Positions 1 to 8,232 of a stretch of DNA of 59,346 nt are shown here, one piece after another. Under the pieces are notes generated by a model, which was not told where the DNA came from, did not search any database, and saw only the letters and a program-made list of their open reading frames with translations. Position numbers and translations under genes: made by a program. The stretch's first letter is position 1; every line of letters starts with the position of its first letter. This stretch comes from Sphaerimonospora mesophila NBRC 14179 = JCM 3151. GTDB taxonomy: Bacteria > Actinomycetota > Actinomycetes > Streptosporangiales > Streptosporangiaceae. The stretch is taken from contig BCRI01000032.1 of assembly GCA_001552515.1 (NCBI GenBank), forward strand, positions 1 to 59,346, given 5' to 3'.

Positions 1-506
1 CCAACGTGCCCTCCCGGCTGGCGTTCGCGACCTCGTCGCTGGCCGACTCGAGGGTCATCCTCGACCAGCCGGGGGCCGAGAAACTGGTCGGGCAGGGCGA
101 CGCGCTGTTCCTGCCCATGGGCGCCAGCAAGCCGATGCGGCTGCAGAACGCGTTCGTCTCCGAGAAGGAGATAGCGGACGTCGTCGCCCACTGCAAGACC
201 CAGATGCAGGCCGAGTACCGCGAGGACGTGGCCGCGCCCGCGACGGCCAAGCGGGAGATCGACGAAGAGATCGGCGACGACCTCGACCTGCTGATCCAGG
301 CGGCCGAACTGGTCGTCTCGACCCAGTTCGGATCGACCTCGATGCTCCAGCGCAAGCTGCGGGTCGGCTTCGCCAAGGCGGGGCGGCTGATGGACCTGCT
401 GGAGAGCCGCGAGGTGGTGGGCCCGAGCGAGGGGTCCAAGGCACGGGAGGTGCTGGTCAAGCCCGACGACCTGCCCGCCCTCCTGGCCGATCTCCGGGGA
501 GATTGA
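1..506 (+). CDS. ftsK: DNA translocase FtsK, C-terminal end (5' partial)
   Basis: The reading frame is already open at the left edge and stops at 506, so only about 167 C-terminal residues are present. FtsK/SpoIIIE is the septum-located, ATP-driven DNA pump that clears chromosomes during division or sporulation. The first visible residues ([19 protein letters not shown]) match the end of the RecA-like motor. The last 70 residues ([20 protein letters not shown] and what follows) are the winged-helix gamma domain, which reads the polar KOPS/SRS sequences. The motor, its Walker motifs and the membrane part lie outside the window. The downstream HTH-rimO-pgsA order is the usual actinobacterial context. 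Confidence 0.95.
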   Translation, partial: NVPSRLAFATSSLADSRVILDQPGAEKLVGQGDALFLPMGASKPMRLQNAFVSEKEIADVVAHCKTQMQAEYREDVAAPATAKREIDEEIGDDLDLLIQAAELVVSTQFGSTSMLQRKLRVGFAKAGRLMDLLESREVVGPSEGSKAREVLVKPDDLPALLADLRGD

Positions 507-529
507 ATAACTTTGGGTAGACCTCCGAG

Positions 530-578
530 TACGTTGCGTAGCAGACTACTGGTTGAATGGGACTAACTACGCAATGTA
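530..578. promoter_or_regulatory. Spaced inverted repeat upstream of the RodZ-like gene
   Basis: TACGTTGCGTAG (530-541) and CTACGCAATGTA (567-578) are inverted copies with 11 of 12 positions matching, separated by 25 bp. They occupy the only intergenic gap between ftsK and the HTH gene at 612, where a promoter is expected. The arms could be a regulator site or a looped operator. No family assignment is possible. Confidence 0.4.
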
Positions 579-611
579 GGGCGAGCGGCAGCTCGGACAA
601 GGGGGCGACCT

Positions 612-1349
612 ATGAGCGTTGGCGCTGCGTTGTCGGAAGCGCGGCAGCGAGCTGATCTGACCGTGGCTCAGCTCAGCGATCGCACGCGCATCCGCGAAGG
701 TGTCATCGAAGGCATCGAGCGAGATGACTTCTCCGTTTGCGGCGGCGACTTCTACGCGCGCGGCCATATCCGGGCCCTCGCCGGCAGCCTGGGACTGGAC
801 GCCGAGGACCTGGTCCGGCAGTACGACGAGCTCCACGCCGGCTCGCGGTCCCCGGTCCGGGCGTCCGCCGTGTTCCGCGGGGAAGACCTCGTCAGGAACC
901 GGTCGCGGCATGCCCCGAGCTGGACCATGGCCGTCGCCGTCGCGCTGGCCCTCGTCGTGGTGTTCGCCGTCGTGCGGCTGCTGAGCGGCTCCGGCGGCAA
1001 GGCGGGGGAGACCGCGGCCCAGCTCCCCATCGCCGTGCCGAACGCGGGAGCCCATCAGGCCCACGAGCCCGGCCGGCCCGTGCAGGCGCGCGGCGTCGTC
1101 ACGCTCAAGGCCGTCGCGAAGAAGCCGACGTGGGTGAACGTCAGGGACGGCCAGGGCCACAAGGTCTTCCAGGGCACGCTGACGCAGGGCAAGGCGACGA
1201 CCTGGACGGCCAAGGGCCGGATGCGGGTGACCGTCCGCGACGCGGGAGCCGTACGGCTGGAGGTCAACGGCAAGGACGTCGGCGCCCTCGGCAAGGACGG
1301 CCAGACGGTGGTGCGCACCTTCGAGGCGGGCGGCCCGGGTCCCCGCTGA
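612..1349 (+). CDS. RodZ-like membrane-anchored HTH protein (HTH_25 + DUF4115)
   Basis: This 245-residue protein begins with a Cro/CI-type helix-turn-helix of the HTH_25 class (residues about 5-75, with the typical [16 protein letters not shown] stretch). A basic linker follows, then one membrane segment (about residues 108-127) and a C-terminal beta-rich DUF4115-like domain (about 155-240). That order is the RodZ/YmfM architecture: cytoplasmic HTH, single transmembrane helix, extracytoplasmic domain. RodZ proteins link MreB and the elongation machinery to the membrane. In actinomycetes the homologue next to ftsK is of uncertain role and may still bind DNA. The ATG at 612 follows a purine-rich stretch (acaaggggg), which supports this start. 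rimO follows after 29 bases. Confidence 0.85.
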   Translation: MSVGAALSEARQRADLTVAQLSDRTRIREGVIEGIERDDFSVCGGDFYARGHIRALAGSLGLDAEDLVRQYDELHAGSRSPVRASAVFRGEDLVRNRSRHAPSWTMAVAVALALVVVFAVVRLLSGSGGKAGETAAQLPIAVPNAGAHQAHEPGRPVQARGVVTLKAVAKKPTWVNVRDGQGHKVFQGTLTQGKATTWTAKGRMRVTVRDAGAVRLEVNGKDVGALGKDGQTVVRTFEAGGPGPR

Positions 1350-1378
1350 GGGCCAACTGCCGATACCGTAGTTTCATC

Positions 1379-2818
1379 ATGTCTGCTCGCCGAACCGTTT
1401 CGCTGATCACGCTGGGCTGTGCCCGCAACGAGGTCGACTCCGAGGAACTGGCCGCGCGGCTCGACGCTGCCGGGTGGCGCCTGGGAGACGAAGATCCCGA
1501 CATCGTCGTCGTCAACACCTGCGGGTTCATCGACTCGGCGAAAAAGGACTCGATCGACACCCTGCTCGCGGCGGCCGACACGGGCGCCAAGGTGGTCGCG
1601 GCGGGCTGTCTGGCCGAGCGGTACGGCGAGCAGCTCGCCGAGGCGCTGCCCGAAGCCGCCGTGATCTCCTTCGACGACTACACCGAGATCGGGGAGCGGC
1701 TCGACGACGTGCTGGCGGGCAAGGCGCTCAAGCCGCACTCGCCGCGCGACCGGCGGACGCTGCTGCCCATCACACCGGTCGCCCGCGCGGCCGCCGCCTC
1801 GGGTGCGAGCATTCCCGGCCACGGCGCGCCGTCCGACGGGCGCCGGGCCGACGAGAGCCTGCCGGACGGCGTGGCGCCGGCCAGCGGCCCCAGGACGCTC
1901 AGGAAGCGGCTGGGCGGTGGCCCGGTCGCCTCGATGAAACTCGCCTCCGGTTGCGACCGCCGCTGCACGTTCTGCGCGATCCCGGCGTTCCGCGGCTCCT
2001 ACGTCTCCCGCCCGCCGGAGGACCTGCTGGCCGAGGCCCGGTGGCTGGCCGGGCAGGGCGTCACGGAAATCGTGCTCGTCAGCGAGAACTCGACGTCGTA
2101 CGGCAAGGACCTGGGCGATCTGCGCGCGCTGGAGAAGCTGCTGCCGCGGATCGCCGCGACCGAGGGCATCGAGCGGGTCCGGGTCAACTATCTCCAGCCC
2201 GCCGAGCTGCGGCCCGGCCTGCTCGATGTGATCACCGGAACCGAGGGCGTGGCGCCGTACTTCGACCTGTCCTTCCAGCACGTCAGCGGCCCGCTGCTGC
2301 GGCGGATGCGCCGGTTCGGCGATGCCGAGCGGTTCCTCGATCTGCTGGCGCGGATCCGCGAGCGCGCGCCGGAGGCGGGCATCCGGTCCAACTTCATCGT
2401 GGGCTTCCCCGGCGAGACCCCCGGCGACTTCGACACGCTGGTGGGCTTCCTGGAGGAGGCCAGACTCGATGTGATCGGTGTCTTCGGCTACTCCGACGAG
2501 GAGGGCACCGAGGCGTTCTCCTTCGAGGGCAAGCTCGACCGGGAAGTGATCGACGAACGGGTGACCGCGTTGAGCGAACTGGCCGAGGAACTGACCGCCC
2601 AGCGCGCCGAGGAGCGCATCGGCACCGACCTCGAGGTTCTGATCGACGAGGACCTGGGGGACGGGGGATATGAGGGCCGTGCGGCGCACCAGGGCCCAGA
2701 GGTGGACGGCTCGGTCACCGTCCAGGGGATCGGACTGGTCCCCGGCCGGATCGTCCAGGCCGTCGCCGTCGACGCCGAAGGGGTCGACCTGATCGCCCGG
2801 ATCAAGGCAGGCCCATGA
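1379..2818 (+). CDS. rimO: Ribosomal protein uS12 methylthiotransferase RimO
   Basis: A radical-SAM methylthiotransferase of 479 residues that adds a methylthio group to an aspartate of ribosomal protein uS12. The N-terminal UPF0004 domain has three cluster-binding cysteines: C14 ([10 protein letters not shown]), C48 (VNTCGF) and C77 (AAGCLAERY). The radical-SAM motif CxxxCxxC is C192-C196-C199 ([13 protein letters not shown]). A C-terminal TRAM domain occupies roughly residues 410-475. A glycine/proline/arginine-rich insert at about 140-180 separates the first two domains. The ATG at 1379 is chosen because homology begins at once ([13 protein letters not shown]). A TACCGT box nine bases before the ATG may give a very short or leaderless mRNA. 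The stop overlaps the pgsA start by four bases. It is distinguished from the second family member here, MiaB at 46234, by the [13 protein letters not shown] signature. Confidence 0.96.
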   Translation: MSARRTVSLITLGCARNEVDSEELAARLDAAGWRLGDEDPDIVVVNTCGFIDSAKKDSIDTLLAAADTGAKVVAAGCLAERYGEQLAEALPEAAVISFDDYTEIGERLDDVLAGKALKPHSPRDRRTLLPITPVARAAAASGASIPGHGAPSDGRRADESLPDGVAPASGPRTLRKRLGGGPVASMKLASGCDRRCTFCAIPAFRGSYVSRPPEDLLAEARWLAGQGVTEIVLVSENSTSYGKDLGDLRALEKLLPRIAATEGIERVRVNYLQPAELRPGLLDVITGTEGVAPYFDLSFQHVSGPLLRRMRRFGDAERFLDLLARIRERAPEAGIRSNFIVGFPGETPGDFDTLVGFLEEARLDVIGVFGYSDEEGTEAFSFEGKLDREVIDERVTALSELAEELTAQRAEERIGTDLEVLIDEDLGDGGYEGRAAHQGPEVDGSVTVQGIGLVPGRIVQAVAVDAEGVDLIARIKAGP

Positions 2819-3447
2819 CGGAGCGCAGCGAGCCGCCCCTCGTCCCGCAGCCCGCGCCGTCCGTGTCCGCCCCGTCGTCCGTCCCGACGACGCGACGGGT
2901 GAGCACCTGGAACATCGCGAACGCGCTGACCATCGGACGACTGGTGATCGTGCCGGTTTTCACGGTCTTCCTGTTCCTGGAGGGCCCCACCTGGCGGCTC
3001 GCTGCGCTCGGCGTCTTCCTTCTCGCGTCGTTCACCGACCAGCTCGACGGCTGGCTGGCCCGGAAGTACGCGCTGATCACCGACTTCGGCAAGATCGCCG
3101 ACCCGATCGCGGACAAGGCCCTGATCGGCGCCGGCCTGGTGAGCCTGTCCTTTCTCGGTGAGCTCCCCTGGTGGGTGACCGTCGTGATCCTGGCCAGGGA
3201 GGCGGGGGTCACGCTGCTGCGGTTCCTGGTCATCAGGCACGGCGTGATCCCGGCGAGCTACGGAGGCAAGGTCAAGACCGTCCTGCAGATCGCCGCCATC
3301 GCGCTCTACATCGTGCCGGGGGTGCCCGCCCCGGTCAGGTGGGTGGCCATCGGACTCGCGCTGGCCGTCACGGTGGGAACCGGCCTCGACTACGTGGTGC
3401 GGGCGATCCGGCTGCGGCAGGTGGCGGCCAGGGCACGGGGCGGGTGA
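2815..3447 (+). CDS. pgsA: CDP-diacylglycerol-glycerol-3-phosphate 3-phosphatidyltransferase
   Basis: A 210-residue integral membrane enzyme that makes phosphatidylglycerol phosphate from CDP-diacylglycerol and glycerol 3-phosphate, the first committed step to phosphatidylglycerol and cardiolipin. The CDP-alcohol phosphotransferase motif is intact: D78-G79-x2-A82-R83-x8-G92-x3-D96-x3-D100. Several membrane helices follow the approximately 30-residue polar N-terminus. The ATGA overlap with rimO indicates translational coupling. Position between rimO and cinA is the standard actinobacterial order. Another CDP-alcohol transferase specificity (for example phosphatidylinositol phosphate synthase) is possible but fits this neighbourhood less well. 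Confidence 0.92.
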   Translation: MTERSEPPLVPQPAPSVSAPSSVPTTRRVSTWNIANALTIGRLVIVPVFTVFLFLEGPTWRLAALGVFLLASFTDQLDGWLARKYALITDFGKIADPIADKALIGAGLVSLSFLGELPWWVTVVILAREAGVTLLRFLVIRHGVIPASYGGKVKTVLQIAAIALYIVPGVPAPVRWVAIGLALAVTVGTGLDYVVRAIRLRQVAARARGG

Positions 3448-3471
3448 GGGCACGCCGATGCACGGGAGGGC

Positions 3472-3993
3472 ATGGTGACCGACGGGACGGCGGGAGAGGC
3501 CGCGGCGGAGGCGGCGCGTGTCCTGGAGCTGCTGGTGGACGGCGGGGCCACCGTCTCGGTCGCCGAGTCGCTGACCGGAGGTCTGATCGGAGCGACGCTG
3601 ACGGCTCCGGCGGGAGCGTCCGCGGCCTTCCGCGGCGGGGTGGTGGCCTACGCGACCGACCTCAAGGCCGCGCTGCTCGGTGTGCCGGTCGACCTGCTCG
3701 CCCGCGAGGGTGCGGTGCACCCCGACGTCGCGGCCGCGATGGCGCGGGGGGTGCGCGAACTCACGAGGTCGGACTACGGCCTCGCGGTCACCGGGGTCGC
3801 CGGCCCCGACCCGCAGGACGGCAGACCGGTGGGCACGGTCCACATCGCGCTGGCCGGTCCGGAAAACCGGATCCGGCACCGTGACATCGTCCTCGACGGG
3901 GGCAGGGACCAGATCAGGCAGGGAACCTGCCGAGCGGCTTTAAGCCTGCTTAGAGGTGTGCTGGAGGCAAATATGGGGGAACATTCCGGGTGA
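3472..3993 (+). CDS. cinA: CinA C-terminal domain protein (nicotinamide-nucleotide amidohydrolase, PncC type)
   Basis: A 173-residue protein consisting of only the CinA C-terminal domain. It hydrolyses nicotinamide mononucleotide to nicotinate mononucleotide in pyridine nucleotide salvage. Family landmarks are [15 protein letters not shown] near the N-terminus, the [19 protein letters not shown] block, and [20 protein letters not shown] in the centre. The N-terminal molybdopterin-like domain of full-length CinA is absent, as is usual in actinomycetes. The ATG at 3472 is followed at once by an alternative GTG at 3475, and either could be used. It lies 24 bases after pgsA in the same direction and probably belongs to the rimO-pgsA-cinA transcript. 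Confidence 0.9.
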   Translation: MVTDGTAGEAAAEAARVLELLVDGGATVSVAESLTGGLIGATLTAPAGASAAFRGGVVAYATDLKAALLGVPVDLLAREGAVHPDVAAAMARGVRELTRSDYGLAVTGVAGPDPQDGRPVGTVHIALAGPENRIRHRDIVLDGGRDQIRQGTCRAALSLLRGVLEANMGEHSG

Positions 3994-4000
3994 TTACCGC

Positions 4001-4018
4001 GTTACGTCACCAGCGAAC
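4001..4018. promoter_or_regulatory. Candidate ClgR box upstream of clgR
   Basis: GTTACGTCACCAGCGAAC lies about 230 bp before the clgR start. Read on the minus strand, its first half is exactly GTTCGCT, the left half of the ClgR consensus as I recall it (GTTCGCY-N5-GCG). The right half matches only partly. ClgR is known to control itself in related bacteria, so an autoregulatory site is plausible here. Confidence 0.35.
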
Positions 4019-4246
4019 ATGCTCACCACGGTCTGCCGCGGTGTTGCTCTCTACAGGTACGGTGGAGCTGTGAGTGAGGTCCGTGAGCCATCGGCGAGGA
4101 GCAAGTCAGGCGCGCGCCCGGCGAGAGGGCCGAGCGAACCAACGGTGACGGCGAGGAGCATGCACGAAGGACATTCGAAGAAGGGGCGACATGAGCCCAC
4201 CGCGCGAGGCGTCGTGAAGGCGCCCCCCTCCGGGAGGGAGCGACAG

Positions 4247-4627
4247 ATGATCCTGCTGCGTCAGCTGCTGGGTGACGTGCTGCGAAGGTTGCGTATGCGC
4301 CAGAATCGCACGCTGCGCGAGGTGTCCACGCTGGCGCGCGTCTCGCTCGGTTACCTCTCCGAGGTCGAACGCGGCCAGAAGGAGGCCTCCTCGGAGCTGC
4401 TCGCCTCGATCTGTGGTGCGCTGGGCGTGCCGCTGTCGCAGGTGCTGCGCGAGGTCTCCGACCAGTTCGCGCTGGCCGAGCTGCAGGCCGCCCCGGTCCT
4501 GGCCGACGTGCCGGAGCGCGAACGCCTGCCGATCCCCGAGTCCGTGCCCGCCGGCATTCCCGACACCGAGTTCGACGAGGACTTCCGCGGGTACAGCCCG
4601 GAGGTCAAGGACATGGTCGCCGCCTGA
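4247..4627 (+). CDS. clgR: Clp protease gene regulator ClgR (Xre family)
   Basis: A 126-residue transcriptional activator with a Cro/CI-type helix-turn-helix at about residues 9-65 ([19 protein letters not shown], then [18 protein letters not shown]), almost identical to the ClgR core. ClgR activates clpP, lon and other stress genes. The frame is open further upstream to 3956, but homology begins at [16 protein letters not shown] and the ATG at 4247 is preceded by the purine-rich gggagggagc. In ClgR of other actinomycetes the C-terminus ends in two alanines, a ClpP degradation signal. This protein also ends in VAA, so its own turnover by ClpP is likely. About 250 bases of leader separate it from cinA. 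Confidence 0.93.
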   Translation: MILLRQLLGDVLRRLRMRQNRTLREVSTLARVSLGYLSEVERGQKEASSELLASICGALGVPLSQVLREVSDQFALAELQAAPVLADVPERERLPIPESVPAGIPDTEFDEDFRGYSPEVKDMVAA

Positions 4628-4714
4628 CCACGGCGTTTTCCGGCCCGTCGCGGCCGTCCTGCCGGCGATGCCGGTGTGACTCCGGGTGAGTCCGGGGTTC
4701 GCCGGGTACGGCCG

Positions 4715-5536
4715 CTATCCCTCCGTCCGGAGTTCCTCCGCCTGGCACACGGGACACCAGAAGATCAGCCGTTCGTACGGCTCGGCCCCTCGGCCGGTGG
4801 CCGACGACGTCTCGCCGCGTCGGATCGGGGCCCCGCATCGGCGGCACGGCCGGCCCGCCCTGCCGTACACGAACATCGACCTGCCCGGCCGGCGATCACC
4901 CGTCGTGACCGGCAGCGGCGCGTCCTTGCTCGCGTCCATGAGAGCGTGGGCGAGCCCGGCCAGTTCCTCCAGCGCGTCCGGTGAAATCGACCCCACCGTG
5001 CGCCAGGGCGATAGACGCGCGGCGAACAGCGTCTCGGCCCGCCAGATCGTGCCGATCCCGGCAAGATTGCGCTGATCCAGCAGTGCCTCCGCGATGCCGC
5101 GGCCGGGGTGCTTGCCCAGGTTGCGCGCGGCCCGCGCGGCGTCCCAATCCGGGCCGAGCAGGTCGGGCCCGAGATGGCCGACGACCCGGTCCTCGTGGTC
5201 CGTGGCCACGAGGTCGACGATGCCGAGCCTGATCCCGACGGCCTGCCACCGCTCGTTCGCGAGCACGAGCCGTACGACGTCGCCGCGGGGCAGCGGACGT
5301 CCCGCGGGGGCGACCCGCCAGCTTCCGTCCATCCGCAGATGGGTGTGCACGGTCAGGCCGCCCGCCACGCGCGTCAGCAGGTGCTTGCCGCGAGAGATCG
5401 TGGTGAGCACCGCCCGGCCGCGCAGGTCGGCGGTCGCGTGGCGGGGAACCCGGAAGTCCGACCGGGTCAGCACCCGTCCGTCGAGCGCCTCCCTGAGCCG
5501 CCGCGCGGTCCGGTATACGGCATCGCCTTCTGGCAC
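4715..5536 (-). CDS. nei: Formamidopyrimidine-DNA glycosylase / endonuclease VIII (Nei family)
   Basis: A 273-residue bifunctional DNA glycosylase/AP lyase of base-excision repair that removes oxidised bases. Catalytic P2 and E3 are present (start MPEGDAV), and K51 (SRGKHLL) is the usual phosphate-contacting lysine. The helix-two-turn-helix region (LLDQRNLAGIGTIWRAE) and a C-terminal zinc finger with C231-C234 and C261-C264 are complete. The PEGD rather than PELPE start places it with Nei rather than Fpg. In mycobacteria nei lies directly downstream of lhr. Here lhr is in the right orientation but about 19 kb away (24924-29873). The gene is convergent with clgR. Confidence 0.93.
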   Translation of the reverse strand: MPEGDAVYRTARRLREALDGRVLTRSDFRVPRHATADLRGRAVLTTISRGKHLLTRVAGGLTVHTHLRMDGSWRVAPAGRPLPRGDVVRLVLANERWQAVGIRLGIVDLVATDHEDRVVGHLGPDLLGPDWDAARAARNLGKHPGRGIAEALLDQRNLAGIGTIWRAETLFAARLSPWRTVGSISPDALEELAGLAHALMDASKDAPLPVTTGDRRPGRSMFVYGRAGRPCRRCGAPIRRGETSSATGRGAEPYERLIFWCPVCQAEELRTEG

Positions 5537-5549
5537 GGCCGCGCGCCGC

Positions 5550-6014
5550 TCAGACCGACGGGTTGGAGTTCCACGCCGCGGGATCGGAGGCGAGGTCGGT
5601 CACCCGGGCGGGCAGATCGCCCTTGGCGAGGTGTTCCAGGGTCACCTCTTCCAGGATCGCCCGCTCGCTCGCGCGCAGCGCGATCCACACCTCCTGCAGC
5701 GCCTGGGCGGCGCCCTGGTATCCGACGTGTTCCGGACGCTCACCCCGGACGTTGGCCAACGGGCCGTCCACCGCCCTGATCACGTCGGCGAGGGAGATCT
5801 GAGCGGCCGGCCGGGCCAGGACGTAGCCCCCCTCGGGACCACGCTGGCCGCGGACCAGGCCGGCCCGGCGCATCTGCAGCAGGATGTTCTCCAGGTACTT
5901 GGGGGGCATGTCCTGTCCCTTGGCCAGCTCGCCGACCGTTGTCGGCCCCTCGCCCGCGGCGGCGAGCTCGGCGGCGGCACGGAGGGCGTAGTCGACACGG
6001 GCAGAAAGTCGCAT
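5550..6014 (-). CDS. Rrf2-family transcriptional regulator lacking cysteines
   Basis: This 154-residue protein has the Rrf2 winged helix: MRLSARVDYALRAAAELAAA start, MPPKYLENILLQMRRAGLV recognition region, and the wing RGPEGGYVLARP. Classical family members (IscR, NsrR, CymR-like) use three C-terminal cysteines to bind a 2Fe-2S cluster or sense redox state. Here there is no cysteine at all, so a cluster-free mode of sensing or a constitutive repressor must be assumed. The frame is open to 6062, but family homology begins at the ATG at 6014. It lies 13 bases upstream of nei in the same direction, so both may be co-transcribed. Target genes are unknown. Confidence 0.9.
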   Translation of the reverse strand: MRLSARVDYALRAAAELAAAGEGPTTVGELAKGQDMPPKYLENILLQMRRAGLVRGQRGPEGGYVLARPAAQISLADVIRAVDGPLANVRGERPEHVGYQGAAQALQEVWIALRASERAILEEVTLEHLAKGDLPARVTDLASDPAAWNSNPSV

Positions 6015-6099
6015 GTGGTCGATTATCCCGCCTGGTAGGCGTTCGTTGGACGGCGGGCTCACCTCATCGCCCTGGTGAGGGACCGTGGTGGTTCGCCGG

Positions 6100-7980
6100 T
6101 CAGTCGAGGCGGAGCCGTACGACCACCGGAAGATGGTCGGAGAACGGGACTCTCGGCACCCGGGCCTCGACCGCCCGCAGCCCGGGCCCGAGGAGCACGT
6201 GGTCGATGCGCTTCACCGGCGCGTCCGCCGGTGACGTGGGCGGGTCGCCGAGCGAAAGCAGCGGGTCGGACAGTCCGGCGGCGGAAAGGACCCGCATCTC
6301 GGGATCGTCGGGGGTGGTGTTGAGGTCCCCGGCGAGCAGCACCGGCCGGGTCGTCCCACCCTTCGGCTCGGCCAATGCCCGGACGACGGCCGCCGCCTCG
6401 GGAGCCTGGCCGGGAGGGGCCTGCAGATGGGTGTTCACGATCCCGACCTCCCTGCCGCCGACGGTGAGCACGATCGCCTGGGCCTGGGCGCCGGTCGGAT
6501 GGTCGTGTCCGCCCAGCGGGTGCGAGACGACCTGCCGGACCGGAAGGTTCGTGAGCAGCGCGTCGCCCCAGAGCCGGTCGGCCGCCGGGGCGAAGTAGTA
6601 GCGCATGCCGAGGCCCCGGGAGATCCTGGCCAGGTCGTCATGACCGCCGTTGAGCATCCATCCCCGGTCCACCTCGCTGAGCAGCACCACGTCGGGCCGC
6701 TGCTCGCGGGCCCAGCCCGCCATCCGGTCCAGGTCGAGCCGTCCCTTGAGGCCGAACCCCATCCGGATGTTGTACGCGATGAGGGTGAACTCGGGCCGGG
6801 TCGCCTCCCGCTCGTCCGGGGTCGGCTGCCAGGTCAGCACGGCCGCGAGCGCCGCCAGGGCCAGGGAGGCCGGCAGCCATCGGCCGACCGGCCACCGGGC
6901 GGACGTGACGGGGCGGCGCCGGGAGACCTTCGCGCTCGTGCCCGCCACCAGCACGGCCGCCGCGATCGGGACCACGAAGTTCGGGAAGCCGAGATCGGTG
7001 TCGTAGGCCGCGTAGTAGAGGAACGTCCCGACGAGGAAGACCACCATGCCGCCGAGGACGGCCCCGCCGCCCCGTGGCGCGCGGTCCGGAGCGGTTCGCG
7101 CGGCAGCGGCGAGACGCAGGCAGCCGCCGAGTGCCAGAGGGACGACCAGGGTGGACGGCGAGGCCGGCGTCACGGTCCACGCCACCGTCGCGACCGCCAG
7201 GATCACCGTCCACCAGACCCACCCGCTCGTACGCGCGACGACGACGCCCCAGCACAGGGCGACCACATGCAGCGCCACGCCGAGCGCGGTGAGCGCCGCC
7301 GGATGCTGCTCCCACACGTCACCGGGGAAGAGGACGGCGCCCGTGGTCATGCCCGAGATCAGAAGGACGGGGCCGAACAGGAACCACACGGCCGCGGGGG
7401 CGAGGTCGCCCGCCGACGGTGGCGAGAGCCGTACGGCCGCGAGGAAGGCGACGCCGACGGCCGTCACGGCGAGCCAGGGGAGCGGACCGTCCCGCCAGAC
7501 CAGGTCAACCCGGTCGAGCAGCAGGTGCGCGACGACGGAGACCGCCAGTCCGGCGGCCAGGCCCACGGGAACCGCCTCGCGTGCGGCCGTGCGTGCGGTT
7601 CCGTACAGGAAGAACAGGCCGGCGCACACGCCGGCCGCGGAGACGTAGAGCTGAAGGTCGCCGCCGTCCGCCGTCTGGAGGACGAGCCGAGCCACGACGA
7701 GGAGGACCGCTCCGCAGAGCTGGATCGGCCGGGCACGGGTGACCCGTGCGATCGGGACGGCGGCGAAGGGCAGCACGAACCACAGCGCGGCGAAGATCCC
7801 CATTTGTTCCGGCGGGGTCTCACCGGCCCTGCCGTACAGGGTGATCAGCGAGGGTAGGAAGACGCGCAGCGCGTCGGTGAGCAGGAGGACGCCGAGGGCG
7901 ATGGCGGTCGGGGTTTCGATCCGGCAAGGAATCCACCGCATCATGGGGGTGTCGCGGCGCTCGGTGACCTGTCCGGCCAT
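6100..7980 (-). CDS. Polytopic membrane protein with C-terminal endonuclease/exonuclease/phosphatase domain
   Basis: A protein of 626 residues. The first 350 or so are strongly hydrophobic and contain roughly ten membrane helices. A C-terminal exonuclease-endonuclease-phosphatase (EEP) fold then starts near FTLIAYNIRMGFG. EEP landmarks are LLSEVDRGW (metal-binding Glu), VLLAGDLNTTP (Asp/Asn) and the final FSDHLPVVVRLRL (Asp-His). The family covers DNase I, sphingomyelinase and inositol phosphatases, so substrate cannot be read off. The topology suggests a membrane-tethered phosphodiesterase acting on a lipid or a nucleic acid. The ATG at 7980 is chosen over an upstream in-frame start at 8037 because agaggag precedes it. 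No operon partner is obvious. Confidence 0.85.
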   Translation of the reverse strand: MAGQVTERRDTPMMRWIPCRIETPTAIALGVLLLTDALRVFLPSLITLYGRAGETPPEQMGIFAALWFVLPFAAVPIARVTRARPIQLCGAVLLVVARLVLQTADGGDLQLYVSAAGVCAGLFFLYGTARTAAREAVPVGLAAGLAVSVVAHLLLDRVDLVWRDGPLPWLAVTAVGVAFLAAVRLSPPSAGDLAPAAVWFLFGPVLLISGMTTGAVLFPGDVWEQHPAALTALGVALHVVALCWGVVVARTSGWVWWTVILAVATVAWTVTPASPSTLVVPLALGGCLRLAAAARTAPDRAPRGGGAVLGGMVVFLVGTFLYYAAYDTDLGFPNFVVPIAAAVLVAGTSAKVSRRRPVTSARWPVGRWLPASLALAALAAVLTWQPTPDEREATRPEFTLIAYNIRMGFGLKGRLDLDRMAGWAREQRPDVVLLSEVDRGWMLNGGHDDLARISRGLGMRYYFAPAADRLWGDALLTNLPVRQVVSHPLGGHDHPTGAQAQAIVLTVGGREVGIVNTHLQAPPGQAPEAAAVVRALAEPKGGTTRPVLLAGDLNTTPDDPEMRVLSAAGLSDPLLSLGDPPTSPADAPVKRIDHVLLGPGLRAVEARVPRVPFSDHLPVVVRLRLD

Positions 7981-8145
7981 GTGCTCTCCTCTGTCGAAGA
8001 CATGAGTGATCCTCGTACTTCGCGAGTGAGAGGGCAACGGTTCCGCGCTCGTTACCGCCTTGTGCGGGCGGGGTGTGGGAGCGTTTCCACGGAAGAGCCG
8101 GGAGGGCGCTCCTTCCGGCCGGGGGGTCGGTAAGCTTTCAGGAAG

Positions 8146-8183
8146 CTTTGTTGGCGATTAAGTGAACCTTTGTTGGCGATTAA
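8146..8183. promoter_or_regulatory. Tandem 16-bp operator-like repeats before the first ROK gene
   Basis: CTTTGTTGGCGATTAA occurs twice without mismatch, at 8146-8161 and 8168-8183. The 22-bp pitch is about two helical turns, so both copies face the same side of the DNA. The repeats lie 50 to 87 bp before the ROK start at 8233, the position expected for autoregulation. Confidence 0.55.
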
Positions 8184-8232
8184 ACGGGCAGAGTGTGACG
8201 GCGTGGCGGGACCGAGCATAGAAAGCAGGAGC

